Below are positions 36,598 to 47,423 of a stretch of 64,000 bases of DNA, one piece after another (the first letter of the stretch is position 1; the number at the start of each line of letters is the position of its first letter). The stretch is from Thermohalobaculum sp039815685. Lineage in GTDB: Bacteria; Pseudomonadota; Alphaproteobacteria; Rhodobacterales; Rhodobacteraceae. The position numbers and the translations under genes were made by a program. The stretch lies in NCBI GenBank assembly GCA_039815685.1, contig JBCBYV010000027.1, positions 1-64,000 of the forward strand, written 5' to 3'. A model generated the notes under the pieces. That model did not search any database and was not told the DNA's origin. It saw only the letters and a program-made list of their open reading frames with translations.

Positions 36598-37869
36598 TCA
36601 AGTGCGGACTTGAGGGGCGGTCGCATCGTGGCCGTAGAGCCAGTCGAGGCGGCCGGCGGCGATGTTGGGAGCGAGGCGGCTCACGGTGCCGATGAGAGCG
36701 TGGTCGAAGGTTCGGCGGAGGCCCGGGCCGCGGTGGAAGAGGGTGCCGTTCGCGCGGCTTGTGCGCATGACGCGTTCGACCCTCGGACGCTGGGCAGCCT
36801 CGTAGGCCTTGAGGGCGGTGGCGGCGTCCTGCGCTGCTGCGGATGGCTGGCCGAGGGCGCGGGCAAGGGCGACGGCGTCCTCCAGCGCCATGGCGGCGCC
36901 CTGGGCCATGAAGGGGAGCATGGCGTGCACGGCGTCGCCGATGAGGACGGCGCGGCCGGTGTGCCAGCTTGGCGGCATGGGACGCTCGAAAAGGCCCCAG
37001 AGGCTGCATGTCTCTACTGCCTCGAGCAGCGCCTCGACGGATGGGTGGAGCCCGGCGAAGGCTGTGCGGAGACGGGCGGGATCGCCCTCCATCGTCCAGT
37101 CTTCGCCGTCCCAGCGGCTCGCCTCCTCCACCGCGACGATGTTGAGGAGCGAGCCGCCGCGCAGATAGTAGGTCACGAGGTGGCGGCCCGGCGCGGCCCA
37201 GACGGTCGCTTCGGGTGCCATACGAGCAGCGGGGGGCAGAGCCTCCGCCTGCAGGACGGCGCGCCAGGCGGTCTGGCCCGTGAAGCGGCGGGGCGCCTCG
37301 CCGAAGAGCTGGGTGCGCAGACGGGAGCCGAGGCCATCGGCGAGCACCAGAAGATCGGCTTCGATGGCGGTGGCGCCAATGTTCGCGCTGACGGGGCCGT
37401 TAGCGTCGTTCCGGACGACCTCGACCGCTGCGCCCTCACGAATATCCACGCCGGCCACGCGGGCGGCGGTGGCGAGGGCCTCGATCAGGTCCGCGCGGTG
37501 GACATGGAGATAGGGCGCACCCCAGCGGGCCTCGGCCGCCGGCCCGAGGGCTGCGCGGTAGATCACGCGGCCCGAGCGGCCCTCCCGCAATGTCGCAGCC
37601 TCCGGGCGGAAGGCCCTGTCCGCCACCATCGTGAGCGCGCCTAGGGCTTCGAGGCAGCGCGACGCATTGGGGCTGATCTGGATGCCCGCACCGAGGGCCG
37701 GCGGCGGCAGGCCGTCGCCGCCATCGGCGATGCCGAGATCGGGGCGACGCTCGGCCAGGACAACCCGCCACCCCGCCCGGGCCAGCGCGGTGGCCGCGGC
37801 GAGACCGGCGATGCCGCCGCCGGCCACGAGGATCTGGGATTGTGTGACGGCCGGTGCCGGATCGCTCAC
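36598..37869 (-). CDS. FAD-dependent aromatic-ring monooxygenase (salicylate hydroxylase-like)
   Basis: A 423-residue group A flavoprotein monooxygenase. The FAD/Rossmann motif is ILVAGGGIAGLAAATALARAG, then LGAGIQISPNASRCLEALG, the DG motif VLADGLGSRLR, and GDAVHAMLPFMAQGAAMALEDA for the FAD ribityl. It hydroxylates an aromatic acid using NAD(P)H and oxygen; salicylate or 3-hydroxybenzoate are the usual substrates. The start is GTG and overlaps the stop of the upstream unknown gene (GTGA), so they are coupled. No ring-cleavage genes are nearby. Confidence 0.92.
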   Translation of the reverse strand: MSDPAPAVTQSQILVAGGGIAGLAAATALARAGWRVVLAERRPDLGIADGGDGLPPPALGAGIQISPNASRCLEALGALTMVADRAFRPEAATLREGRSGRVIYRAALGPAAEARWGAPYLHVHRADLIEALATAARVAGVDIREGAAVEVVRNDANGPVSANIGATAIEADLLVLADGLGSRLRTQLFGEAPRRFTGQTAWRAVLQAEALPPAARMAPEATVWAAPGRHLVTYYLRGGSLLNIVAVEEASRWDGEDWTMEGDPARLRTAFAGLHPSVEALLEAVETCSLWGLFERPMPPSWHTGRAVLIGDAVHAMLPFMAQGAAMALEDAVALARALGQPSAAAQDAATALKAYEAAQRPRVERVMRTSRANGTLFHRGPGLRRTFDHALIGTVSRLAPNIAAGRLDWLYGHDATAPQVRT

Positions 37870-38846
37870 CGGCGCGCCCCGACCCTCATGGCGCTCTGAG
37901 CCGGGGTGGCGGCGGGCCGGGTCGTCGATCGCGCGCTCACCGATCCCAGCTTCTCCGTCACCGTGAGCTCGCAGACCGGCAGGCCCGGCCGGGTCAGGCT
38001 GTCCCCAAGCCGGATGGTGGCGGTGCGCCGGCCCGAGAGCGCCACAACCATGCCGGTGCGGGGCTCGGTGCCGTGATCGATCACCATGCGGGCAAACTCG
38101 AAGACGATGGCGCGGGCGAGTTCGGGCTCGATGGGACCTGGCGGCACCTCGATCTCGAAGCCGGTGAAGGAGAGGAGGCCGCGGGTGAGGATGCCGTCCT
38201 CATCGCCCTCGTTGAGGGGTTTCGTGTAGAACCAGCGGAGCCAGAGCTCGAGCGGCGCCTCTCCGCCCAGCACGCGCTCTACCTGGGCTGCGAACCGGTC
38301 GGGGCCGATGGCGTTCTGCGCGGGCCACCAGAGGATGCCGAGCGGATCGACCTGTCCCGCGACGGCGGCGAGCGCGGCGGTGACGGCGGCCGCGCGATTG
38401 AACGCGCGATCGAGCCGCGCGATGCCGCGGTCCCGCATGAAGCCGAGATCGACGACCTCGAGCCAGGCCGTGTGCCGCGCGAGTTCCATGGCGCCACCGG
38501 GCCAGGCGGAGGGGTTGGGCCAGCGCGAGAGATCGCCGCGATGTTCGAGCTGGCCTTCGCGCGCCGCGATCCAGACCCCGACATGGTCGATGACCAGGAA
38601 GATCATGCGGGTCCGGGTCGGCTCCGACGCGCCGAAGCTGAAGATGCTGCCCTCGCTCGCCTGCTCGAGCTTGCGCATCATCGGGTGGAGCAGCACCTTG
38701 GCGCCCGCCGGGGCCACCAGCCGCTGTGCGCGTTCTACGATGCTCTCGAGGTCGGGCTCGAAAGGCTGCGCTAGCGGCAGGATGCCAGCGAAATGGTCGC
38801 GCTTCTCAAGGCTTTCCCGGGTTTTGCGTTCGATGCGGCCGGGCAT
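37866..38846 (-). CDS. Uncharacterised protein, possible DUF4261-like C-terminus
   Basis: A 326-residue soluble protein. The only part that recalls a known domain is the last third (SFTGFEIEVPPGPIEPELA, DHGTEPRTGMVVALSG, ATIRLGDSL), which resembles the GyEievp pattern of DUF4261. I make this comparison tentatively. The middle has EGSIFSFGASEPTRTRMIF and IDHVGVWIAAREGQLEHRGD. It is translationally coupled to the FAD monooxygenase downstream (four-base overlap). Function unknown. Confidence 0.75.
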   Translation of the reverse strand: MPGRIERKTRESLEKRDHFAGILPLAQPFEPDLESIVERAQRLVAPAGAKVLLHPMMRKLEQASEGSIFSFGASEPTRTRMIFLVIDHVGVWIAAREGQLEHRGDLSRWPNPSAWPGGAMELARHTAWLEVVDLGFMRDRGIARLDRAFNRAAAVTAALAAVAGQVDPLGILWWPAQNAIGPDRFAAQVERVLGGEAPLELWLRWFYTKPLNEGDEDGILTRGLLSFTGFEIEVPPGPIEPELARAIVFEFARMVIDHGTEPRTGMVVALSGRRTATIRLGDSLTRPGLPVCELTVTEKLGSVSARSTTRPAATPAQSAMRVGARR

Positions 38847-39012
38847 TGCCTACACCCCGCCGCGAACATGCCCTGAGGCCGGCAGAGGCGGCCTTAGACC
38901 GTTCCCTGTCTCCGGTGTCATGCCGTTCGCTCCACACACCGCGCCCCGGTTCCCGGGGCCATACCCTTCATTCGCGAATATCTCGCCTGTTCAGAATATT
39001 GCAGGGTTTTCT

Positions 39013-41019
<2,007 letters not shown>

Positions 41020-41202
41020 GCTTCCCCTCGTTCGGCGTGGCGACCGTGCGCGATGCGGTCGCTGGCTGAATACCGTCAAGGCGCCGCATCCCGGGGGAAG
41101 CGCCGCTAGCGTCGGCATGTGTCGCGAATCAGTACATCGTCGGTGGACACTCTACCGGCCAGTGAGGATCTAGGGCGACTATTCCAATTGCGAAAGGGGC
41201 GC

Positions 41203-43299
41203 TTAGCTCTTTTTCGGCGGCAGATCGAGCTCTTCGAGGACGCGCGCCCATTCCGCAGCAGACGAATCACTTTCCTCCGCGCCGCCGATCCGGTCGGCGA
41301 GGCGGTCCCGTTCCTCGATCACGGCACGGAGCTGCGCGACGCCGGCGCCGTATTTGCGGGCGAAGGCTGCCTGGTCCTCCTCACTCAGCTTCTCGGCACT
41401 CTCGAGGTCGAGGTCTTCCGCCACATCCGGGGCGTCGGCCCCCGTGGTTGCGCTGCGCTCGGCCTCGCGCGCGAGCTCGGCGCGGTGGAAGGCCATGGCG
41501 TCGAGCACGATCTGGCGGCACTCGGCCGGCTTCGGCCGGGTGCTGCGCGCCATGGTGCCGGAGAGGCGGGCGAGGAAGGAGAAGGGGCGCGCGCCGGTGA
41601 GCTTCGCAGCCGCCGCGAAGAGCGCTTCGTCCACATCCGTCTCGATGCCGAAGACGCGGTTGAGGGCGGCGGCGTGGAGCGCCTGCATCTCCGTCGCCGT
41701 CACCTCCATATCCTCGATGGCCGCGGCGGCGGGCTCCAGCAGATCGGCGCATTCCCAGATGGAGCAGAGGATCGCCGCCTCCCGCGCCAGCGCCGCACCC
41801 TGCCCGTCCCGCGCGAGCCCGGTGCGGAGCGTCTGTGCCTCCGGCGTCGGACCGGGTGCGGGACCCCATGAAGGCGCCCAGCCCGCGGCGCCGCGCCCGC
41901 CCCGGCCGCCGCCGCGCTTGGTCGAGCCGCCGAAACCGCCAAAACCGCCGGAACCGCCCCGGGGCGCGAAGGGTCGGCCCGCGCCGCCGTCGCGCTGGTT
42001 GCGGGGCGGCGGACGGAAGAAGGCGGCGCGGCGTTCCTTGAGGGCGGCGGCGTAGTGGCTGCGCACGGAGCCGTCCCCGATCCGGCCGAGGCAGGCGCGG
42101 AGGCGCTGGTCGAAGCCCGCACGCCGCTCGGGCGTGTCGACGGGGCCCAATGCCACCTCGCGGCGCCACAGCATCTCGACGAGCGGGACCGAGGCGTCGA
42201 GGGCGGCGCCCATGCCTACCGCCCCCTCGTGCCGGATCATGTCGTCCGGATCCCGCCCTTCGGGCAGCAGGCAGAAGCGGAGGGACTTGCCCGGTGCGAG
42301 ATGCGGCAGCGCGAGGTCGATCAGCCGGTTGGCGGCGCGGAGACCTGCCTTGTCGCCGTCGAGGGCGATCACCGGCTCATCCGCCATGCGCCAGAGAAGG
42401 GCGAGCTGCTCCTCGGTGATCGCGGTGCCGAGGGGGGCGACCGCATGCTCGAAGCCCGCGGCGACGAGGGCGATGACGTCCATATAGCCCTCGGCCGCGA
42501 TGACCGCGCCGGCCTTGCCCGCCGCCGCCCGGCCGTCGCGGACATTGAAGAGCGTGCGGCCCTTGGAGAAAAGCGGTGTCTCGGGGCTGTTGAGGTATTT
42601 CGCCTGGGCGTTGGCCGAGAGGGCGCGGCCGCCGAAGGCGATGGCCCGGCCCCGCTGGTCGCGGATCGGGAACATCAGCCGGTCGCGGAACCGGTCGAAG
42701 GGGTCGCGGCGCCGGCCGTCATCGGGCTCGATCAGAAGGCCCGCCTCGATGCCCTCCTTGGTCAGCCCCTTGGCGGCGAGGTGCTTGGCGAGCGCGCCAC
42801 CCTCGGGCGCGTAGCCGAGTTCGAAGCGCTTCACGGTCTCGTCGGCGAGGCCACGGCGGCGGATATAGTCCCGCGCGCCTTGCCCCGAGGCAGAATTCAG
42901 CATGGCGCGGTAGAAGCGGACCGCCTCCTCCATCGTCTCGCCGAGGCGGTCGCGCTGTTCCCGCTGTTCGGCGGCGCGGGGGTTGTCCTCGCGCTCGGGC
43001 AGCTCGAGCCCCGCTTCGCTCGCCAGCCGCTCGATCGCCTCGGCGAAGCTGAGGTTCTCGGTCTCCATGACGAATTTGTAGAGGTCACCGGAGGCCTGGC
43101 AGCCGAAGCAGTGGTAGAAGCCCTTGCGGTCGTCGACGTGGAAGGACGCCGTCTTCTCTTGATGGAAGGGGCACGGCGCCCAGAAATCGCCCTTGCCCGG
43201 CGACGATTTGCGCGCGTCCCACGTCACCTTCCGCGCCACCACGTCCGATAGGGCGAAGCGCGATCTGAGATCGTCGAGGAAAGCGGGCAAGAAGCGCAT
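41203..43299 (-). CDS. dnaG: DNA primase
   Basis: A 698-residue primase. The zinc-binding domain has CPFHQEKTASFHVDDRKG with CFGC following. The TOPRIM core has VIAAEGYMDVIALV and ALDGDKAG. Between the core and the DnaB-binding C-terminal domain there is a glycine/arginine-rich stretch (RGGSGGFGGFGGSTKRGGG). It makes RNA primers for replication. The start at 43299 is inferred from homology (MRFLPAFLDDLRSRF); the ribosome-binding site is weak. rpoD follows after 183 bases. Confidence 0.96.
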   Translation of the reverse strand: MRFLPAFLDDLRSRFALSDVVARKVTWDARKSSPGKGDFWAPCPFHQEKTASFHVDDRKGFYHCFGCQASGDLYKFVMETENLSFAEAIERLASEAGLELPEREDNPRAAEQREQRDRLGETMEEAVRFYRAMLNSASGQGARDYIRRRGLADETVKRFELGYAPEGGALAKHLAAKGLTKEGIEAGLLIEPDDGRRRDPFDRFRDRLMFPIRDQRGRAIAFGGRALSANAQAKYLNSPETPLFSKGRTLFNVRDGRAAAGKAGAVIAAEGYMDVIALVAAGFEHAVAPLGTAITEEQLALLWRMADEPVIALDGDKAGLRAANRLIDLALPHLAPGKSLRFCLLPEGRDPDDMIRHEGAVGMGAALDASVPLVEMLWRREVALGPVDTPERRAGFDQRLRACLGRIGDGSVRSHYAAALKERRAAFFRPPPRNQRDGGAGRPFAPRGGSGGFGGFGGSTKRGGGRGGRGAAGWAPSWGPAPGPTPEAQTLRTGLARDGQGAALAREAAILCSIWECADLLEPAAAAIEDMEVTATEMQALHAAALNRVFGIETDVDEALFAAAAKLTGARPFSFLARLSGTMARSTRPKPAECRQIVLDAMAFHRAELAREAERSATTGADAPDVAEDLDLESAEKLSEEDQAAFARKYGAGVAQLRAVIEERDRLADRIGGAEESDSSAAEWARVLEELDLPPKKS

Positions 43300-43423
43300 G
43301 CCGCATTCTGCTACGCCCAAGCGGCCAGGGGAAGCGGGCTCGGGCGACGGATCGGAGGGGGCCGTCGTCGCAGGCGGTGCCGCCGCCGGCCGGGCGGCGG
43401 AAAGGCGTCGAAAGGGGAGCCGC

Positions 43424-44095
43424 TCAGAGACCGAAGCGGCGGGCGAGCAGCAGCTCGCACTCGGACCAGCTCTCGGGCTCGGCATCCGCCTCCGGCGCCT
43501 TGGGCAGGAGGACGCCGAGCCCGTTCGCGCCGCGGAAATGCAGCCGGCCCACATGTTCCGCGCGCCGGGCGGCGGAGGCGATCTGATAGGGGCTATCATC
43601 GACGAAGACGGTCGTCGCCCCTGCCCGTTCGGCTGCCCAGGCGATGGCGCGCCCCTTGCCGCCGGTGTTGACGATCACCGGAAAGCGGCCGAGCCCGATG
43701 GCCTCGAGGTTTGCAAGCCGATCCCGGCGGCCATGGCGGGGGATGTTGGTGAGGATGACGACCTGCACCGCCTCGCCCATCCGCTGCAGCGTCTCCACCG
43801 CGCCTTCGATCGGGGTCTGGCTCGCCGTCTCCTCCTCGAAGAACGCGTTGATGAGGTTGATCGCCGCCTCGAAGCCGACCGGATCGGTCTCGCCCGTTGC
43901 AAAGATCGCGCCCTCGAGCTCGTATTTCTGGAGGCGGAGTTCATAGCCGTGCTGCGGCAGCCAGCGGCCGAGGTGGGCCGCGAACTCCACGATCACCTCG
44001 TCGCAATCGACGATCAGGAGCGGCTTGCCGGGCGCGATCCTGGCGGCCTCGAGCTCGGCCAGCGTGTCGCGCGGGATCTTCTTCTCGGCCGCCAT
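43424..44095 (-). CDS. HAD-superfamily hydrolase
   Basis: A 223-residue HAD enzyme. Motif I is LLIVDCDEVIVEF (nucleophile and acid Asp), motif II LTNIPRH, the motif III Lys in NTGGKGRAIAWA, and motif IV VFVDDSPYQI. Likely a phosphatase with unknown substrate. The ATG at 44095 overlaps the DUF3572 stop (ATGA) and has GGAGTGG upstream; a GTG 9 bases earlier is an alternative start. Confidence 0.87.
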   Translation of the reverse strand: MAAEKKIPRDTLAELEAARIAPGKPLLIVDCDEVIVEFAAHLGRWLPQHGYELRLQKYELEGAIFATGETDPVGFEAAINLINAFFEEETASQTPIEGAVETLQRMGEAVQVVILTNIPRHGRRDRLANLEAIGLGRFPVIVNTGGKGRAIAWAAERAGATTVFVDDSPYQIASAARRAEHVGRLHFRGANGLGVLLPKAPEADAEPESWSECELLLARRFGL

Positions 44096-44373
44096 CACGT
44101 CCACTCCGGCGTCATGCCGCCCGGCAGGGCAGCGCGGGCGCGGAGCACGTCCTCGGGCGGGCGTCCGACGGTTGCTGCGAAGGCGGTGACGCTCTCCTCA
44201 TCGCCCAGGAGAAAGTCGAGCACGAAGCCGAGGAAGGCGGGATCGCGCACCGCGGCGGACAGGTCGCCTGGCGCAGCACCCGAGGCTGCGAGGAAGCGGC
44301 CGACGAGGTCGGCATCCGCCGCCATCCAGGCGAGCGCCTCTGCGGCCAATCCCTCTGCTGCATCCGGTGTCAT
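44095..44373 (-). CDS. DUF3572 small protein
   Basis: A 92-residue helical, acidic protein matching DUF3572: AAEALAWMAADADLVGRFLAASG, then DPAFLGFVLDFLLGDEESVTAFA. DUF3572 proteins occur in alphaproteobacteria and are often found near divK/pleD-type genes, as here (the DivK-like gene is divergent, 219 bases away). Molecular function is unknown. It is coupled to the HAD hydrolase gene. Confidence 0.88.
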   Translation of the reverse strand: MTPDAAEGLAAEALAWMAADADLVGRFLAASGAAPGDLSAAVRDPAFLGFVLDFLLGDEESVTAFAATVGRPPEDVLRARAALPGGMTPEWT

Positions 44374-44592
44374 CGGGCAGGCCCCCCTTCGCTGCGACTG
44401 CGCTCAGCCGGGCGGGGCCTAGCGCAATTGGCGGCGGAGGGCAAAGTGCGGCCGGCATCCCGCCTCTGCAACCGTGCGCTCACGGCCAAAAGTTTTCTGG
44501 CAAGGGTTTCTTAACTTTCGAAATGCATGGTGAATCAAGACTGAAGAACGGCGTGTCGCACCGCGCCCAGCCGGCCGGATCGAGGGACGGGC

Positions 44593-44991
44593 ATGAAGAA
44601 GACCGCACTCGTCGTCGAGGATAACGCCCTGAATTGCGCCCTCTTCCTCGAAATCCTCCGCCATGCCGGCTTCGCGACGATCTGCGACACGACGGGCGGG
44701 GAGGCGCAGCGGTTGGCCGAGAGCGTGCGCCCCGCCGTGGCGCTGGTGGATCTGCAGCTGCCGGAGGCTTCGGGGCTCGACGTCATCCGTGATCTGCGCG
44801 CCAAGCCCCTGACATCCGGCATCCCCGTCATCGCCGTCTCGGCCTTCGCCCGGTCCGCGGACGGGCTGGCCGCGCTCAAGGCGGGGGCCGATCTCTTCTT
44901 CTGCAAGCCGGTGGACCCGCGCCGGCTCACCGCGGCGGTCGAGAAACTGGTCGCCGAGGCGGATGCCGGCATGGAGGCGAACGTAGCCTGA
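44593..44991 (+). CDS. DivK-like single-domain response regulator
   Basis: A 132-residue receiver domain with no output domain. Acidic pocket Glu9/Asp10 (LVVEDNALN), phosphoacceptor Asp53 (ALVDLQLPEASGLDVI) and Lys105 (FFCKPVDP). VEDNALNCALFLEILRHAG matches Caulobacter DivK's N-terminus. DivK integrates cell-cycle kinase signals (DivJ/PleC) to control CtrA. Whether this is the functional DivK cannot be settled here. It is divergent from DUF3572. Confidence 0.87.
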   Translation: MKKTALVVEDNALNCALFLEILRHAGFATICDTTGGEAQRLAESVRPAVALVDLQLPEASGLDVIRDLRAKPLTSGIPVIAVSAFARSADGLAALKAGADLFFCKPVDPRRLTAAVEKLVAEADAGMEANVA

Positions 44992-45016
44992 GCGCGGTCG
45001 TCGACGGGCAGTACCG

Positions 45017-45559
45017 CTACTGCTTCTGCGCCTTCTGCGCGCGTTCTGCGCGGCGGGCACTCCGGCGGGCGACCGCCTCCTCCATCCGGTCGGCCATCAC
45101 CGCGCGCTCCGCCGCGTTCATCGTGCTCGCCATGCTGAGGAGCTGGCGCCCCGTGAGGCCCAGCATCTTGCCCTGGAGCGTCACGCGTTCCTGGAAGGCG
45201 CGGCCGAACGCCTCGGGCTCGAACGGATCCTTGCGCAGGATGGTGACCATGCGGCTGTGGACGACGGTTATGCTCTCCCAGATTGCCGCCTTCTCGGACT
45301 CGCCGGCATGGACGGTGTATTTCCACGCCTCGTGATGGCTTTCGGGCAGGAGGCGCTGCATCCGGCGTTCACGCCGGTTCAGGCCGTCATCGTCGCTCGC
45401 CATGCTGCGGATCGCCGTGCCGCTGACCACGCCCACGACGAGCAGGTTCACCGCCAGCGAGCCTATCAGCAGCAGGCTCATCCAGCGCGGCGTGCCGGAC
45501 CGGCGGGCCGCACCGTCGTCCTCTGGCTTGTTGTCGGGTTCTTCGCCCTCGGTCGTCAT
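45017..45559 (-). CDS. Membrane-anchored periplasmic sensor (CnrX/Metal_resist-like)
   Basis: A 180-residue protein with a 25-residue cytoplasmic tail, one transmembrane helix (about 26-48, WMSLLLIGSLAVNLLVVGVV) and a helical periplasmic domain. It has a His-rich start (ESHHEAWKYTVHAGESE), HSRMV and the LTGRQLLSMASTMNAAER segment, like CpxP/CnrX Metal_resist proteins. CnrX binds Co/Ni and signals to the anti-sigma CnrY. Here it follows the anti-sigma gene by 73 bases in the same operon. The ligand is unknown. Confidence 0.82.
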   Translation of the reverse strand: MTTEGEEPDNKPEDDGAARRSGTPRWMSLLLIGSLAVNLLVVGVVSGTAIRSMASDDDGLNRRERRMQRLLPESHHEAWKYTVHAGESEKAAIWESITVVHSRMVTILRKDPFEPEAFGRAFQERVTLQGKMLGLTGRQLLSMASTMNAAERAVMADRMEEAVARRSARRAERAQKAQKQ

Positions 45560-45632
45560 TCAGTCGTTGTCCCTTGCATGCGGGCGGCGCCCGAAGGACG
45601 CCACCCGCCGACCCCCGCCTTCGCGCCGCCCC

Positions 45633-46118
45633 TCAGAAGGGCGCCTCGCTCGCGAAGAGCACCTCGCCCGCATCGGCGACGCGCAGACCCAGCTCGTCCG
45701 CCACAAGCAACGTCGCCTCCTCGGGCGCCAGCCGCGCCATCGCCGCACCGCCGAAGCCGCCGACGAAGAGGCCGAGCATCAGCGACGCGGCCAGTGCCGC
45801 CGCACCAAAGCCCGGGCTCACGCCGAAGCGCGCGGTGACGCTGCGCGCATGGCTGCGGCGCGGCGCATGGCGGCCGCGCCCCGTGCGCCGCGCCCCGTCC
45901 GCCGCCGGCAGCGGAGGCGACCCGCCGCCGGGTTTCGCCGCGAGACGCGCCTGCACCTCCGCCGCATCGGCCATCACCCGGTCGAAGAGCGCGTCGGAAG
46001 GCGTCTCGCGCCGCATCTCCGCCGCAAGCTCGCCCAGCGCGCGTTCGAGGCGGTCGCGCTCCGCCGCCCCGAGGCCATCCGTTTCAACTACCGACATCTG
46101 CCGTCCCTGGCCGGTCAT
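45633..46118 (-). CDS. Putative anti-sigma factor, single transmembrane helix
   Basis: A 161-residue protein with a cytoplasmic N-terminal 100 residues (LGELAAEMRRETPSDALFDR resembles a sigma-binding helix), a transmembrane helix at about 103-128, and a 30-residue periplasmic tail. I do not recognise a named domain, but topology and coupling to the sigma gene (its ATG overlaps the sigma TAA, 46116-46120) strongly suggest an anti-sigma. It corresponds in position to CnrY. There is no ZAS zinc motif. Confidence 0.75.
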   Translation of the reverse strand: MTGQGRQMSVVETDGLGAAERDRLERALGELAAEMRRETPSDALFDRVMADAAEVQARLAAKPGGGSPPLPAADGARRTGRGRHAPRRSHARSVTARFGVSPGFGAAALAASLMLGLFVGGFGGAAMARLAPEEATLLVADELGLRVADAGEVLFASEAPF

Positions 46119-46696
46119 TACTCATCTCCCTCGCCTGCGCCGAAGCTTGCCGCCAATTGGCGGCGCGCCCGGGCGAGCAGGCTCTCCACAGCCTCGACCG
46201 AGCAGCCCAGCCGCTCGCCGATCTCCGGGTTGCCGAGGCCTTCGAAATGCCTCAGCACCACCGCATCGCGTTGTCGCTCGGGCAGCGCCATGATGGCGCG
46301 CGCGAGCCCTCGCATCGTCTCCCGCGTCTCGAGGCGGGCCTCCTGCCCCGGCGCGGGGTCCGCGCGTTCGGGGATGTCGTCGATATCCGATGTCGGCCGG
46401 CGCCGGCGCTGGCGGTCGATGCAGAGATTATGCGTCACCCGATAAAGCCAGGTCGACGCCTTCGCCTCGCCCGCGCGCCATTCCGGCGCCTGGCGCCAAA
46501 AGCGCAACATCGCCTCCTGCGCCACCTCCTCGGCCTCCGCCTCGGAGCCGAGCCGCCAACGGGCGTGCCGCTGCACAGCCGGCAGAAGCGCGGACGTGAG
46601 ACGCGCGGCGGCCAGACGGTCGCCTGCAGCGAACCGGGCGATCAGCGCCCCCTCATCCTCGCTGGTGCCTTCGCAGTCGAACATCGTAGCCGTCAC
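46118..46696 (-). CDS. ECF RNA polymerase sigma factor
   Basis: A 192-residue ECF sigma. Region 2 covers LPAVQRHARWRLGSEAEAEE and VAQEAMLRFWRQAPEWR with the STWLYRVTHNLCID region 2.3/2.4. Region 4 has LPERQRDAVVLRHFEGLGN and EIGERLGCSVEAVESLLARA. GTG at 46696 is used because GAGGAAGG lies 8 bases upstream; ATG at 46684 is an alternative. The sigma is in an operon with an anti-sigma and a periplasmic sensor, with the EF-hand gene just upstream. Confidence 0.92.
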   Translation of the reverse strand: MTATMFDCEGTSEDEGALIARFAAGDRLAAARLTSALLPAVQRHARWRLGSEAEAEEVAQEAMLRFWRQAPEWRAGEAKASTWLYRVTHNLCIDRQRRRRPTSDIDDIPERADPAPGQEARLETRETMRGLARAIMALPERQRDAVVLRHFEGLGNPEIGERLGCSVEAVESLLARARRQLAASFGAGEGDE

Positions 46697-46783
46697 TCTC
46701 GGCGCCTTCCTCGCGGGCCGCGCTCAGTCTGCGCGCAATGGCGGCGGGCGCTCTGCCGCCCTTGCCCCTCTCCCCGTTCTGCC

Positions 46784-47257
46784 TCAGCGGCCGGGCTCAG
46801 CGATAGCCCTGAGCGCCTGTTTGGCCTCGCGCTCGGTCACCGCCCCGTCCCCGTTCAGATCCAGCCGCGAGAAGCGGCGAGCGTAGTGCGCGGCACTCTC
46901 CTCGGGCTCGATGAAGCCGTTCCCGTCAAGATCGCGGCGCGCGAAGGCGATGCGCGCCTGGCGGATCGCGCGCCCGGCGGCGGCCTGCTCGGCCTCAGCG
47001 AGGCTGATGCGCCCGTCCCCGTCGCGGTCGAGGCGCGCGTCCCGCGCAGCATTGACGGCGGCCGCCTCCGCCGCCGTGACGCGCCCGTCCCCGTTCGCAT
47101 CGGCGCTGTCGAACTTGCCGCTCTCCTGCGCCTTGGCGACCGGCGCGAGGGCGAGGGCGCCGACGGCGAAGACCAGCGCCACCGCAAGGCGCGGGGTGAG
47201 CGGCAGACAAGCCGCCGGTCGCGTCGGTCGAAGCCCTCTCTGCGCCGGATGCGTCAT
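46784..47257 (-). CDS. Exported EF-hand calcium-binding protein
   Basis: A 157-residue exported protein. A hydrophobic signal segment (RLAVALVFAVGALALAPVAKA) is followed by four EF-hand loops: DANGDGRVTAAE, DRDGDGRISLAE, DLDGNGFIEPEE and DLNGDGAVTERE. All four have the Asp at position 1 and Glu at position 12 for Ca2+ binding. The start at 47257 has GGAGG 8 bases upstream. It is 87 bases upstream of the ECF sigma on the same strand, so a shared transcript is plausible and Ca2+ may be an input. Confidence 0.9.
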   Translation of the reverse strand: MTHPAQRGLRPTRPAACLPLTPRLAVALVFAVGALALAPVAKAQESGKFDSADANGDGRVTAAEAAAVNAARDARLDRDGDGRISLAEAEQAAAGRAIRQARIAFARRDLDGNGFIEPEESAAHYARRFSRLDLNGDGAVTEREAKQALRAIAEPGR

Positions 47258-47423
47258 CGCGCCGTCCTCCGAATGCCTGCCTGCCTGCAACGCCGCCGGC
47301 GGGTCTGCTGCCGCCGATCAAGAAAAGAAACGCCGCACCCTACCCATTCCGTCGCAGCAAGGCTGCATTTTCTTGGCGATAGGCGCGGGAGGGGATAGGT
47401 CGGGGATGTCAAAGGAGGTCGCG

